A DNA stretch of 64,000 nucleotides from Shinella sp. (GTDB lineage Bacteria > Pseudomonadota > Alphaproteobacteria > Rhizobiales > Rhizobiaceae), in NCBI GenBank assembly GCA_003248775.1, contig QFQX01000016.1, positions 17,003 to 81,002 on the forward strand. Direction: 5' to 3'. The notes below the pieces were generated by a model. The model did not search any database, was not told the origin of the DNA, and worked only from the letters and a program-made list of their open reading frames with translations. The translations under genes were made by a program, and so were the position numbers. Below, in pieces: positions 8,548 to 16,792 of this stretch (position 1 is its first letter; each line of letters opens with the position of its first letter).

Positions 8548-9132
8548 ATGCGTACCGCCCTTGTCTCCACTCTCAGCGTCATGCTGATCCTGTCTGCCTG
8601 CGCCAAGCCGCCGAACCAGACGCGCAATGCCTGCGCGATCTTCGAGCAGCGCGACGGCCTGTTCAACAACTGGCGGCGGGCAGCCCGAAATACCGAGCGC
8701 GAATATGGCGTTCCGGTGCCGATCCTGATGGCAACGATCTATACGGAATCGGGCTTCCGCTCCAATGCCAAGCCCCCGCGCACCAAGCTCTTCGGCTTCA
8801 TTCCGTGGAAGCGCAAATCGACTGCCTATGGCTATTCGCAGGCGCTCGATGGCACCTGGGATCGCTACCAGCGCGAGACCGGCCGTTACTCGGCACGTCG
8901 CACCGATTTTGCCGACGCCATCCAGTTCATCGGCTGGTATCACCGCCAGAGCAACATCAAGAACGGCATTCCGCTAAACGAGCCATATCAGCTCTATCTC
9001 GCATACCATTCCGGTCATGCCGGCTACTCGCGCGGAAGCTACCGAAGCAACAGCGAGGCGCTGCAGGGCGCCAAGCGCTTTACCAACATCGCCTACACCT
9101 ATTCCAGGCAGTTGCAGAGCTGCCCGAACTGA
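8548..9132 (+). CDS. SLT-domain (lytic transglycosylase-like) lipoprotein
   Basis: Secreted lipoprotein of 194 residues. The signal peptide ends in the lipobox LSAC (cysteine near residue 18). The mature part has the soluble-lytic-transglycosylase fold: PVPILMATIYTESGF carries the catalytic glutamate of the ES motif near residue 71, AYGYSQAL is the GxxQ-type segment, and the AYHSGHAGY stretch replaces the usual AYNAG. Such proteins cleave the MurNAc-GlcNAc bond of peptidoglycan, and this short form is conserved in Rhizobiales without a settled physiological role. No operon partner is evident; the GFA gene follows after 39 bases. Confidence 0.8.
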   Translation: MRTALVSTLSVMLILSACAKPPNQTRNACAIFEQRDGLFNNWRRAARNTEREYGVPVPILMATIYTESGFRSNAKPPRTKLFGFIPWKRKSTAYGYSQALDGTWDRYQRETGRYSARRTDFADAIQFIGWYHRQSNIKNGIPLNEPYQLYLAYHSGHAGYSRGSYRSNSEALQGAKRFTNIAYTYSRQLQSCPN

Positions 9133-9171
9133 TCCTGCCAAAAGCTGCCGCCCAAGACACGAGGATATTGG

Positions 9172-9537
9172 ATGATCTATCGAGGCGGCTGCCTGTGCGG
9201 CGCGATCCGGTTTGAGGCAACCGGCGCGGCCGAAAAGCCGCATACCTGTTCCTGCAAGTTCTGCCAGCGGCATACAGGCGCGCTGACGGCAGGCTGGGTG
9301 GAATTTTCCCGCGAGAACGTCGCGTGGACCGGTTCGGGCGGAGCACCCTCCACCTATCGCTCGTCGGACTATTCGAGCCGGGCCTTCTGCCCCTCATGCG
9401 GAAGTTCACTCGGTGCACTCGATGACGACCTCGTGGTCGCCCTTCTGATCGGCACCTTCGACGATAGCACCGCCGCCGAACTGGAACCGCAATACCACTC
9501 CTTCGAGGATGGCAAGCCGCGCTGGTGGCGCCCCTGA
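9172..9537 (+). CDS. GFA-family zinc-binding protein
   Basis: Small cytoplasmic protein of 121 residues of the glutathione-dependent formaldehyde-activating fold. The zinc ligands are visible: CLCGA near residue 8, CSCKFCQRHTGA near residue 30, and CPSCGS near residue 78. The founding Gfa enzyme condenses formaldehyde with glutathione, but most short paralogues such as this one have unknown function. ATG 9172 fits the conserved N-terminus. It converges with the Tim44-domain gene. Confidence 0.85.
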   Translation: MIYRGGCLCGAIRFEATGAAEKPHTCSCKFCQRHTGALTAGWVEFSRENVAWTGSGGAPSTYRSSDYSSRAFCPSCGSSLGALDDDLVVALLIGTFDDSTAAELEPQYHSFEDGKPRWWRP

Positions 9538-9540
9538 CAA

Positions 9541-9573
9541 GAAAAACCGCCCGCAGCAATCTGCCACGGGCGG
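9541..9573 (-). terminator. Terminator of the Tim44-domain gene
   Basis: CCGCCCG (9547-9553) and CGGGCGG (9567-9573) form a stem. Read on the minus strand it is followed by TTTTT, so it serves the minus-strand gene. Confidence 0.75.
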
Positions 9574-9613
9574 CTTCGTTGAGTAATGGCGAGGCCGGAT
9601 CGGCCCCGTTCTG

Positions 9614-10621
9614 TTATTCCGCGTCACCGACCGCCTGGATGGCCGAAATCTGCCAGTCAGTGCCGGCACGACGAACGAAGGTCCAGATCTCGGTGGACTC
9701 CGAGGGATGGTCCGGATCGCCGCTGACAACGCTGCCGTTGTTACGGTCACGCAGGACGTCGATGCTCTCATAGCGCATGGCGACGGTCGCATATTCGACA
9801 TTGCCCTCGCGCCAGGATTCGGAAACATCGCCCTGCACCAGATGAACGTCGCGAACATCATTCTTCACGCCGCGCGTGGCGTTCTCGCTCAGTTCCTCGG
9901 CGAGATAGGACATGGCTTCCGGCGTGGTGATGCGACGCAGGGCCGAATAGTCCTCGGCAGCATAGGCAGCCTGCATTTCCTTCAGCAAACCCTCGAAGCG
10001 TTCGAGGTCGGGCTGACCGATGCCCAGTTCGTCGGGATTGCCGTTACGCGGTGCAGCCGGAGCAGCAGAGGCAGAACTACCACCCATGCGCGGGATCTCG
10101 AAAGCGGGGCGCGAGGGCGAAGGCGAAGGCTGCTGCGTGTCACGCGCCATGCCGGCGGCCCCGGAGAAAGCCGGCTGACGGTTGGCGAACATGCGCATCG
10201 CAAAGCGGATGACGAAGAAGATCACAGCCGCCTGCAGCAGCAGGCCAAGGAAGCCGAAGCCGCCGCCGAAGCCGGAGCCCATCAGCATGCCGAACAGGCC
10301 GCCCATCAGCATGCCGCCGAGAAGACCACCGCCGATACCGCCGAGGAGACCACCGAACATGCCAGGACGCTGAGCATTCTGCTGGCGCGTCTGGGCAGCC
10401 GAAGGCGCAGCCTGCGATGCACCGGTGTTCGGCGTCATCGAGCGCTCGATAGGAGCAGCCGGTGCGGGTGCGGTCCGGGTGGCCGGCGGGGCGGAAAACG
10501 TGCGCGTGCCCCGACTACCGAAGCCACCGCTCGCCTTGCGTGCTTCCGCCATGTCGGCCACGCTCAGCGCAACCGCCATGCCAATTGCCAGAACTCCGAA
10601 AAACTTACCGTATCGCCCCAT
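9614..10621 (-). CDS. Tim44-like domain membrane protein
   Basis: Protein of 335 residues with an N-terminal signal or anchor segment (GVLAIGMAVALSVADMAEA), a Pro/Ala-rich linker, a strongly glycine-rich hydrophobic region near residues 90-150 (GGLLGGIGGG, GGLFGMLMG) with a following transmembrane helix (LLLQAAVIFFVIRF), and a C-terminal Tim44/MBA1-like domain. The domain is known from the mitochondrial import motor; bacterial members are membrane-associated and of uncertain function. I start at ATG 10621, where the signal-like N-terminus begins and AGGA lies about ten bases upstream; the frame is open for another 52 codons. Confidence 0.8.
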   Translation of the reverse strand: MGRYGKFFGVLAIGMAVALSVADMAEARKASGGFGSRGTRTFSAPPATRTAPAPAAPIERSMTPNTGASQAAPSAAQTRQQNAQRPGMFGGLLGGIGGGLLGGMLMGGLFGMLMGSGFGGGFGFLGLLLQAAVIFFVIRFAMRMFANRQPAFSGAAGMARDTQQPSPSPSRPAFEIPRMGGSSASAAPAAPRNGNPDELGIGQPDLERFEGLLKEMQAAYAAEDYSALRRITTPEAMSYLAEELSENATRGVKNDVRDVHLVQGDVSESWREGNVEYATVAMRYESIDVLRDRNNGSVVSGDPDHPSESTEIWTFVRRAGTDWQISAIQAVGDAE

Positions 10622-10819
10622 GGCCTGATCCTGTCCCTTCCCTTTGTTCACCGGCAGAAGCGCCGGAATTCGATGCCCCCATATGGGGGAGCTTCGCGAA
10701 ATATTGAAGACTTGCGATAGGCTTTTCCCGAAAGAGATCCGGAAAACCCAGCGTTTCCGGGCTTTTGGTGAAAACACGCGCCTTCACGTTTTGGTGAACT
10801 GTGAACACAGCGTTCAATA

Positions 10820-10854
10820 AATACGAATAAGTATTAAATTGATACGATATCGTA
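10820..10854. promoter_or_regulatory. Paired inverted repeats, likely TetR operator
   Basis: Two dyads lie in an AT-rich promoter region before the EamA gene: AATAC-N6-GTATT at 10820-10835 and the perfect 12-mer TACGATATCGTA at 10843-10854. A TetR-family gene follows the EamA gene, so these are good candidates for its operator. Confidence 0.6.
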
Positions 10855-10897
10855 CATTATGTTACGCGGCGTGATCACTCCAGCATCGAGGTCCGCC

Positions 10898-11776
10898 ATG
10901 AATCCCAAGCTGTCAGCCGCTCTTGCCACCGTTCTCTGGGGCTTTACCTATATCATCACCACGACCATGCTCCCGCCGAACCCCATGTTCATCGCGGCTG
11001 TGCGGGCTATAGGCGGCGCGCTGCCGCTCCTGCTGATTGCCCGGGAGTTGCCTCCAAGGGAGTGGTGGGGGAAAATCGTCATTCTCGGCACGCTGAACAG
11101 CGGGCTGTTCTTCGGCCTCCTGTTCATTGCCGCCATTCGCCTGCCGGGCGGCGTCGCGGCAACCTTCCAGGCTCTCGGTCCGTTGTTCATGGTGCTGCTG
11201 GCCTGGCCGCTGCTCGGCGCGATCCCGGCTATCGCCAAGGTTTCCGCCGTCTTCGTCGGCGCGGTCGGTGTGGCCATGGTCGTGCTGAAAAGCAATGCCG
11301 CCATCGATCTGATCGGCGTCGCGGCAGCGCTTGGAAGCGCACTCTCGGTCGCACTTGGCGGTATCCTCGTTCACAAATGGGGTCGGCCACGCTCGCTGCT
11401 CGGCTTCACCGCATGGCAGCTTCTCGTCGCCGGTATCGAACTCAGCCTCGTCACCGCCATCGTCTCCGATGTCCCCGCCCGTCTCTCTGCACTCAATGTG
11501 TTAGGCTTCGTCATCCTTGCGCTGTTCGTCACGGCACTTGCGTTTGCGCTCTGGTTCCGGGCGATCCAGGGCGCGGGTGCGGCCCATGTCGCGCCCTTCT
11601 TTCTGTTGACACCGATCACCGCCTTTGTTCTGGATGCGGTCTTCCGGGGCTTCGTGCCCAACACCGTGCAGATCGTCGGCGTAATGCTCGTGATCGGCAG
11701 CCTGCTATACAGCCAGCATGTCGACCGTCGCGGTTTCCGCCCCGCGCACCACGTTCATCCGACGAAGAAAAACTAA
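10898..11776 (+). CDS. EamA/DMT-family transporter
   Basis: Inner-membrane exporter of 292 residues with ten predicted helices in two EamA repeats (the first begins LSAALATVLWGFTYIITTTM, the second near residue 145). The superfamily exports amino acids, metabolites or drugs; the substrate cannot be told. I prefer ATG 10898, with GAGG seven bases upstream, over the in-frame ATG at 10859, because the family N-terminus begins at MNPKLSAAL. The gene is followed after 14 bases by a TetR regulator and preceded by inverted repeats, so the pair probably forms an inducible, self-regulated efflux unit. Confidence 0.85.
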   Translation: MNPKLSAALATVLWGFTYIITTTMLPPNPMFIAAVRAIGGALPLLLIARELPPREWWGKIVILGTLNSGLFFGLLFIAAIRLPGGVAATFQALGPLFMVLLAWPLLGAIPAIAKVSAVFVGAVGVAMVVLKSNAAIDLIGVAAALGSALSVALGGILVHKWGRPRSLLGFTAWQLLVAGIELSLVTAIVSDVPARLSALNVLGFVILALFVTALAFALWFRAIQGAGAAHVAPFFLLTPITAFVLDAVFRGFVPNTVQIVGVMLVIGSLLYSQHVDRRGFRPAHHVHPTKKN

Positions 11777-11790
11777 GGACGCATGCCATC

Positions 11791-12432
11791 ATGACCAGGG
11801 ACGCCGCACCGGACAATGTCGAGCGGACAACATCGCGCGGATTGGCGCGGCGCAACCTGATCGTGACGACCGCGACCGACCTCTTTCTCGAGCAGGGATA
11901 TGACGCCGTCACCGTCGACGAGATCATCCGCGTCGTCGGCGGTTCCAAGACCAACCTCTACAAGCATTTCGGTGGCAAGGAGGGGCTGTTTTCCGAGGTC
12001 GTCGAACAGCTCTGTCACGATTTCCTGCAACCCCTCTCCGTTCTGGAGGTCTCGAGCCTGCGTCCAGCCGACGGGTTGCGGGTCCTAGGCTCCACGCTTC
12101 TGAAAATGCTGATGGCGGACCGGCATGTCGCGTTCCAGCGGCTGATGCTCGCCGTATCCGGCCGCTTCCCGGACCTGACGGGCGTCTGGTTCGAGAGCGG
12201 CCCTGTTCAGTCCCGCAAGGCTTTCGCGAATTTCATCGCCGCAAAGCAATCGAGCGGGGAGATGCAGGAGGCCGATCCGCACATGCTGGCCATCCAGTAT
12301 CACGATATGATCGTCACCAACCCGCTCTACCTCGCGCTGATGGGGAAGAAACCCTCGCCCGCCGAAATGGAACGCTCCATCGAAAGCGCGATCGCAACAT
12401 TTCTGCTCGGTCAATTACCACACGGCAGCTGA
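11791..12432 (+). CDS. TetR/AcrR-family transcriptional regulator
   Basis: Dimeric repressor-type protein of 213 residues. The N-terminal helix-turn-helix spans about residues 18-65 (ATDLFLEQGYDAVTVDEI, then SKTNLYKHFGGKEGLF). The C-terminal region matches the AefR-like TetR C-terminal domain by eye. The start at ATG 11791 has AAGGA about eleven bases upstream; a much longer open frame reading back through the EamA gene is spurious. It is very probably co-transcribed with the EamA gene and would bind the dyads at 10820-10854. Confidence 0.9.
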   Translation: MTRDAAPDNVERTTSRGLARRNLIVTTATDLFLEQGYDAVTVDEIIRVVGGSKTNLYKHFGGKEGLFSEVVEQLCHDFLQPLSVLEVSSLRPADGLRVLGSTLLKMLMADRHVAFQRLMLAVSGRFPDLTGVWFESGPVQSRKAFANFIAAKQSSGEMQEADPHMLAIQYHDMIVTNPLYLALMGKKPSPAEMERSIESAIATFLLGQLPHGS

Positions 12433-12515
12433 CAGAACTGCATTTCCTGAGACAACCAGAATTTCATGAAGCAGAGCGGCACCCTCAACTGACCCGCTCC
12501 ACCTCGCGCAAAAGA

Positions 12516-12549
12516 AAAAGCCCGTCTGGATGACGCCAGACGGGCTTTT
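12516..12549. terminator. Bidirectional terminator between tetR and serA
   Basis: GCCCGTCTGG (12520-12529) pairs with CCAGACGGGC (12536-12545), with A-run before and T-run after, so it can end both converging units. Confidence 0.9.
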
Positions 12550-12575
12550 CCGATCTTCTCTTGGGAGGCGAAAAC

Positions 12576-14171
12576 TTATTCGACGTTGAAGGTCAGCGTC
12601 TTGGCTTGCTTGATGGCTGCGTTGGCCGTCAGCTTGTCAAGAACGGCCTGCTCCACTTCGCCGTCGACATAGAGAAGCGCGATAGCGTCACCGGCTTCCT
12701 TTTCGCGACCGAGCTGGAAGTTGGCGATGTTCACGCCGGCATTGCCGAGCGTCGTGCCGATGAAGCCGATCATGCCGGGAACGTCGGTGTTGGTGATATA
12801 GATCATATGCTGACCGACATCTGCATCCATGTTGATGCCCTTGATCTGGATGAAGCGCGGCTTGCCATCCGAGAAGACCGTACCGGCAACCGAACGAGTC
12901 TGCTTTTCGGTCGTGACGGTGAGCTTGATGTAACCGTCGTAAACGCCGGTCTTGTCGCGCTTGACCTCGGACAGGATGATGCCCTTTTCCTTCACCATGA
13001 CCGGCGCCGACACCATGTTGACGTCAGCGACCTGCGGGCGGATGAGACCGGCAAGCAGGGCCGAGGTCAGCGCCTTGGTGTTCATGGACGCGGTCTGGCC
13101 GTCGTAAAGGATCTCGATTTCCTTGATCGGGCCTTCGGTAACCTGGCCGACGAACGCGCCGAGAACGTCGGCGAGCTTGATGAACGGCTTCAGGATCGGC
13201 GCTTCTTCCGCCGTGATCGACGGCATGTTGATGGCGTTGCTGACGGCACCCTTGACCAGGTAGTCCGACATCTGCTCGGCAACCTGCAGAGCAACGTTTT
13301 CCTGTGCTTCCGTCGTCGATGCGCCGAGGTGTGGCGTGCAGACGACGTTCGGCAGGCCGAACAGCGGGCTTTCGGTGGCGGGCTCGACTTCGAACACGTC
13401 GAAACCGGCGCCGGCGACGTGGCCGGACTTGATCGCGTCGGCCAGAGCCGCTTCATCGATCAGGCCACCACGGGCGCAGTTGATGATGCGAACGCCCGGC
13501 TTGGTCTTGGCAAGGGCTTCCTTGTTGAGGATGCCGCGGGTCTTGTCGGTCATCGGCACATGCAGGGTGATGAAATCAGCCTGGGCCAGCAGCTCGTCGA
13601 GCTCGACCTTGGTCACGCCCATTTCTTCAGCGCGTTCCTTCGACAGGAAGGGGTCGTAGGCAAGCACGCGCATCTTGAGGCCGATGGCGCGCGAGCAGAC
13701 GATGGAGCCGATGTTACCGGCGCCGATGACGCCGAGCGTCTTGCCGGTGATTTCGACACCCATGAACTTCGACTTTTCCCATTTGCCGGCCTGCGTCGAG
13801 GCGTCGGCAGCCGGAAGCTGACGGGCAACGGCGAACATCAGCGCGATGGCATGCTCGGCGGTCGTGATCGAGTTGCCGAACGGGGTGTTCATGACGATGA
13901 TACCGCGGCGCGATGCAGCCGGGATATCGACGTTGTCGACACCGATACCCGCGCGGCCGATGACCTTCAGGTTGGTCGCGGCGGCGATCAGCTTTTCCGT
14001 TGCCTTGGTGGCGGAGCGGATGGCGAGACCGTCATAGTTGCCGATGATTTCGGCAAGCTTGTCCTTGTCCTTGCCGATCTTCGGCTGGAAATCCACATCC
14101 ACGCCGCGATCGCGGAAGATCTGGACGGCGGTTTCCGACAGTTCGTCGGATACGAGAACGCGAGGTGCCAT
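12576..14171 (-). CDS. serA: D-3-phosphoglycerate dehydrogenase
   Basis: First enzyme of serine synthesis, oxidising 3-phosphoglycerate to phosphohydroxypyruvate with NAD+. It is the long form of 531 residues: substrate-binding and nucleotide-binding domains (GVIGAGNIGSIV; catalytic Arg in INCARGGLIDE, then Glu and His in TPHLGASTTEA), an intervening domain, and a C-terminal ACT domain (about residue 455 on, NTDVPGMIGFIGTTLG) for serine feedback. ATG 14171 follows a strong AGGAGG; a longer open frame upstream is not needed. It lies 87 bases after serC on the same strand and is very probably in one operon with it. Confidence 0.97.
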   Translation of the reverse strand: MAPRVLVSDELSETAVQIFRDRGVDVDFQPKIGKDKDKLAEIIGNYDGLAIRSATKATEKLIAAATNLKVIGRAGIGVDNVDIPAASRRGIIVMNTPFGNSITTAEHAIALMFAVARQLPAADASTQAGKWEKSKFMGVEITGKTLGVIGAGNIGSIVCSRAIGLKMRVLAYDPFLSKERAEEMGVTKVELDELLAQADFITLHVPMTDKTRGILNKEALAKTKPGVRIINCARGGLIDEAALADAIKSGHVAGAGFDVFEVEPATESPLFGLPNVVCTPHLGASTTEAQENVALQVAEQMSDYLVKGAVSNAINMPSITAEEAPILKPFIKLADVLGAFVGQVTEGPIKEIEILYDGQTASMNTKALTSALLAGLIRPQVADVNMVSAPVMVKEKGIILSEVKRDKTGVYDGYIKLTVTTEKQTRSVAGTVFSDGKPRFIQIKGINMDADVGQHMIYITNTDVPGMIGFIGTTLGNAGVNIANFQLGREKEAGDAIALLYVDGEVEQAVLDKLTANAAIKQAKTLTFNVE

Positions 14172-14258
14172 TGCGAGGCCTCCTTCAAAGAGTTCGTGTC
14201 GATGAATTCTGGGAATTTTCAAAGAGGCTCCGCCTTTTAACGGCGGAGCCGGAAAACC

Positions 14259-15437
<1,179 letters not shown>

Positions 15438-15488
15438 ATAGATACCCTTCCAGGTAATTAGCCTCTCGTTGGGGAGAGGTGTCCCGCC
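15438..15488 (-). promoter_or_regulatory. Candidate serC leader RNA
   Basis: The 5' leader contains the hairpin CCTCTC-N6-GAGAGG (15462-15479), followed directly by the ribosome-binding site and start of serC. A conserved leader called the serC RNA motif is known upstream of serC in alphaproteobacteria, and position and hairpin agree with it. I match it from memory of that motif's location, not by covariance search. Confidence 0.5.
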
Positions 15489-15493
15489 GTCGG

Positions 15494-15522
15494 AACTACG
15501 CCTGTCGTGATTTCCCGTCAAG
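15494..15522 (-). promoter_or_regulatory. Likely serCA promoter
   Basis: CTTGAC (minus strand, 15522-15517) and a weak GTAGTT (15499-15494) are 17 bases apart. Transcription would start near 15487, just before the leader hairpin. Confidence 0.5.
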
Positions 15523-15601
15523 CGAATTTCGTGTCGCTCCTGGAAAATCTTTCGACGCTCCCGGATCATGCGATACGCGCCCAGAAATGCACGCAAAACG
15601 A

Positions 15602-15634
15602 GAAAGGCCGCCCGCGTATGCGGACGGCCTTTTC
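15602..15634. terminator. Terminator of the porin gene
   Basis: A long GC-rich stem GGCCGCCCGC / GCGGACGGCC with A and T runs on both sides, 23 bases past the porin stop codon. Confidence 0.85.
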
Positions 15635-15656
15635 AAGACTGGAGTATAGAAAACTA

Positions 15657-16499
15657 TTACTTGTAGACGATCGGCTGTGGCGGCGGTTCGTAAGCCACCG
15701 GCTGCTCGCATGCGCCGAACACATAGCGTGCACCGGCACGGATTTCGTGGCTATAGAAGCCCTTGTCGTAGCCCGGTCCGCCGTTCTGCTCATAGCCGAA
15801 CATGTCGCCGCCCATCGTCTGGCGGAAGCGATAGCCGACATCGGCCTTCACGTTGCAGCTCAAGTCGATCGTGGTGCCGGCCATCAACTGGTAGGCGAAC
15901 CGCCAGCTGCCCTTGCCGCCATGCTCGACAGAGTCGTCACAGCTGCTGCCATCATCGGCGCAGGACGTGTTTCGCAGCTTGTCCCACTTGACGTAGGAGC
16001 CACCGATACCGCCACCGACATAAGGCGTGAACAGGCCGTAGGTGCCGAGATCGACATAGGCGTTGGCCATCAGCGTGTAGGCACGCATCGCGGAGAGGTC
16101 GTTCGAGGTGCAGGGGCCGACGCAGGCACCGAAATCAGCGCCGCCGCCCTGCGTGGAACCGCGGAAATCCGACTTGAACATGTAGTCGAACGTCAGATCC
16201 GTGCGCAGGTAGTTGTTGACCTGATAACCGACACCGGCACCGATGGAGAAAGCATCCTTCAGCGTGGCACGGTCGAAATCCGCGCGATAGCCATTTGATC
16301 CCTGGAAGAAATCAGCACCGCGAAGCTTGTTGAAGGAGTAACCGAGATCGCCGCGGAGGTACCAGCCTGAAGCTTCCGACACCGTGACCTCCGGCGCATC
16401 CATGATCGGAGCCGGTTCGGGTTGATACAGATCCGCAGCAAAAGAAGCGGTCGTACTGACAAGCAGTGCGGCCGCCGCAGCAAAAAGGCTCGTCTTCAT
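15657..16499 (-). CDS. Outer membrane beta-barrel protein, RopB/Omp25-like
   Basis: Outer-membrane protein of 280 residues with a signal peptide (cleavage after AASFA-type stretch near residue 21; ASFAADLY) and an eight-stranded OmpA-like barrel with alternating aromatic residues (GWYLRGDLGYSFN, TPYVGGGIGGSY, SHEIRAGARYVFG). It resembles the RopB/Omp25/Omp31 proteins of Rhizobium and Brucella, which contribute to envelope integrity. Four cysteines in short loops (FGACVGPCTSND, SCADDGSSC) suggest disulfides, which is less usual. It is a single-gene unit with ATG 16499 after GGAG, its own terminator, and a CtrA-type box about 90 bases upstream. Confidence 0.85.
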   Translation of the reverse strand: MKTSLFAAAAALLVSTTASFAADLYQPEPAPIMDAPEVTVSEASGWYLRGDLGYSFNKLRGADFFQGSNGYRADFDRATLKDAFSIGAGVGYQVNNYLRTDLTFDYMFKSDFRGSTQGGGADFGACVGPCTSNDLSAMRAYTLMANAYVDLGTYGLFTPYVGGGIGGSYVKWDKLRNTSCADDGSSCDDSVEHGGKGSWRFAYQLMAGTTIDLSCNVKADVGYRFRQTMGGDMFGYEQNGGPGYDKGFYSHEIRAGARYVFGACEQPVAYEPPPQPIVYK

Positions 16500-16586
16500 G
16501 GCTAGATACTCCAAAATCTATCGTTGAGTTACCGGACCCGCACATGGCCGACATCGTGATTTCTCTTGGATAATGAAGGAGAAAAG

Positions 16587-16601
16587 TTAAGGCTGGCTTA
16601 A
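16587..16601. promoter_or_regulatory. CtrA-type box upstream of the porin gene
   Basis: TTAA-GGCTGGC-TTAA has the TTAA-N7-TTAA spacing of the CtrA binding site and lies about 90 bases upstream of the porin start. Binding is an inference. Confidence 0.4.
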
Positions 16602-16735
16602 CTACGTCTGTTTACCCTGTTTGCTGGAATTTTGCTTAGTAAGAACACATCATTGCGCAGGAAAGCGGCGACGGAAATGGCTCGCAAAAATCGCCTTCTG
16701 GTTGCAATCGCTCATCGTAGCCTTTCCGGACAACG

Positions 16736-16768
16736 AAAAACGCGACGGGTTTGCTCCCGTCGCGTTTT
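16736..16768. terminator. Terminator of the chemoreceptor gene
   Basis: CGCGACGGG (16741-16749) pairs with CCCGTCGCG (16756-16764), with A-run and T-run on the two sides. Confidence 0.9.
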
Positions 16769-16792
16769 GATTGGAATCGAAAGTCTTGGAGA

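Noticed and set aside
11062..11790. N-terminal extension of the TetR frame through the EamA gene
   Set aside because: It is a +1 shadow of the exporter gene. The TetR helix-turn-helix begins right after ATG 11791, which has AAGGA upstream.
12561..14240. 559-codon plus-strand frame opposite serA, and similar long antisense frames opposite tkt (49398-51401) and ftsH (36535-38613)
   Set aside because: They mirror highly conserved genes in high-GC DNA, have compositions dominated by Arg/Gly/Asp and match no family; they are shadows.
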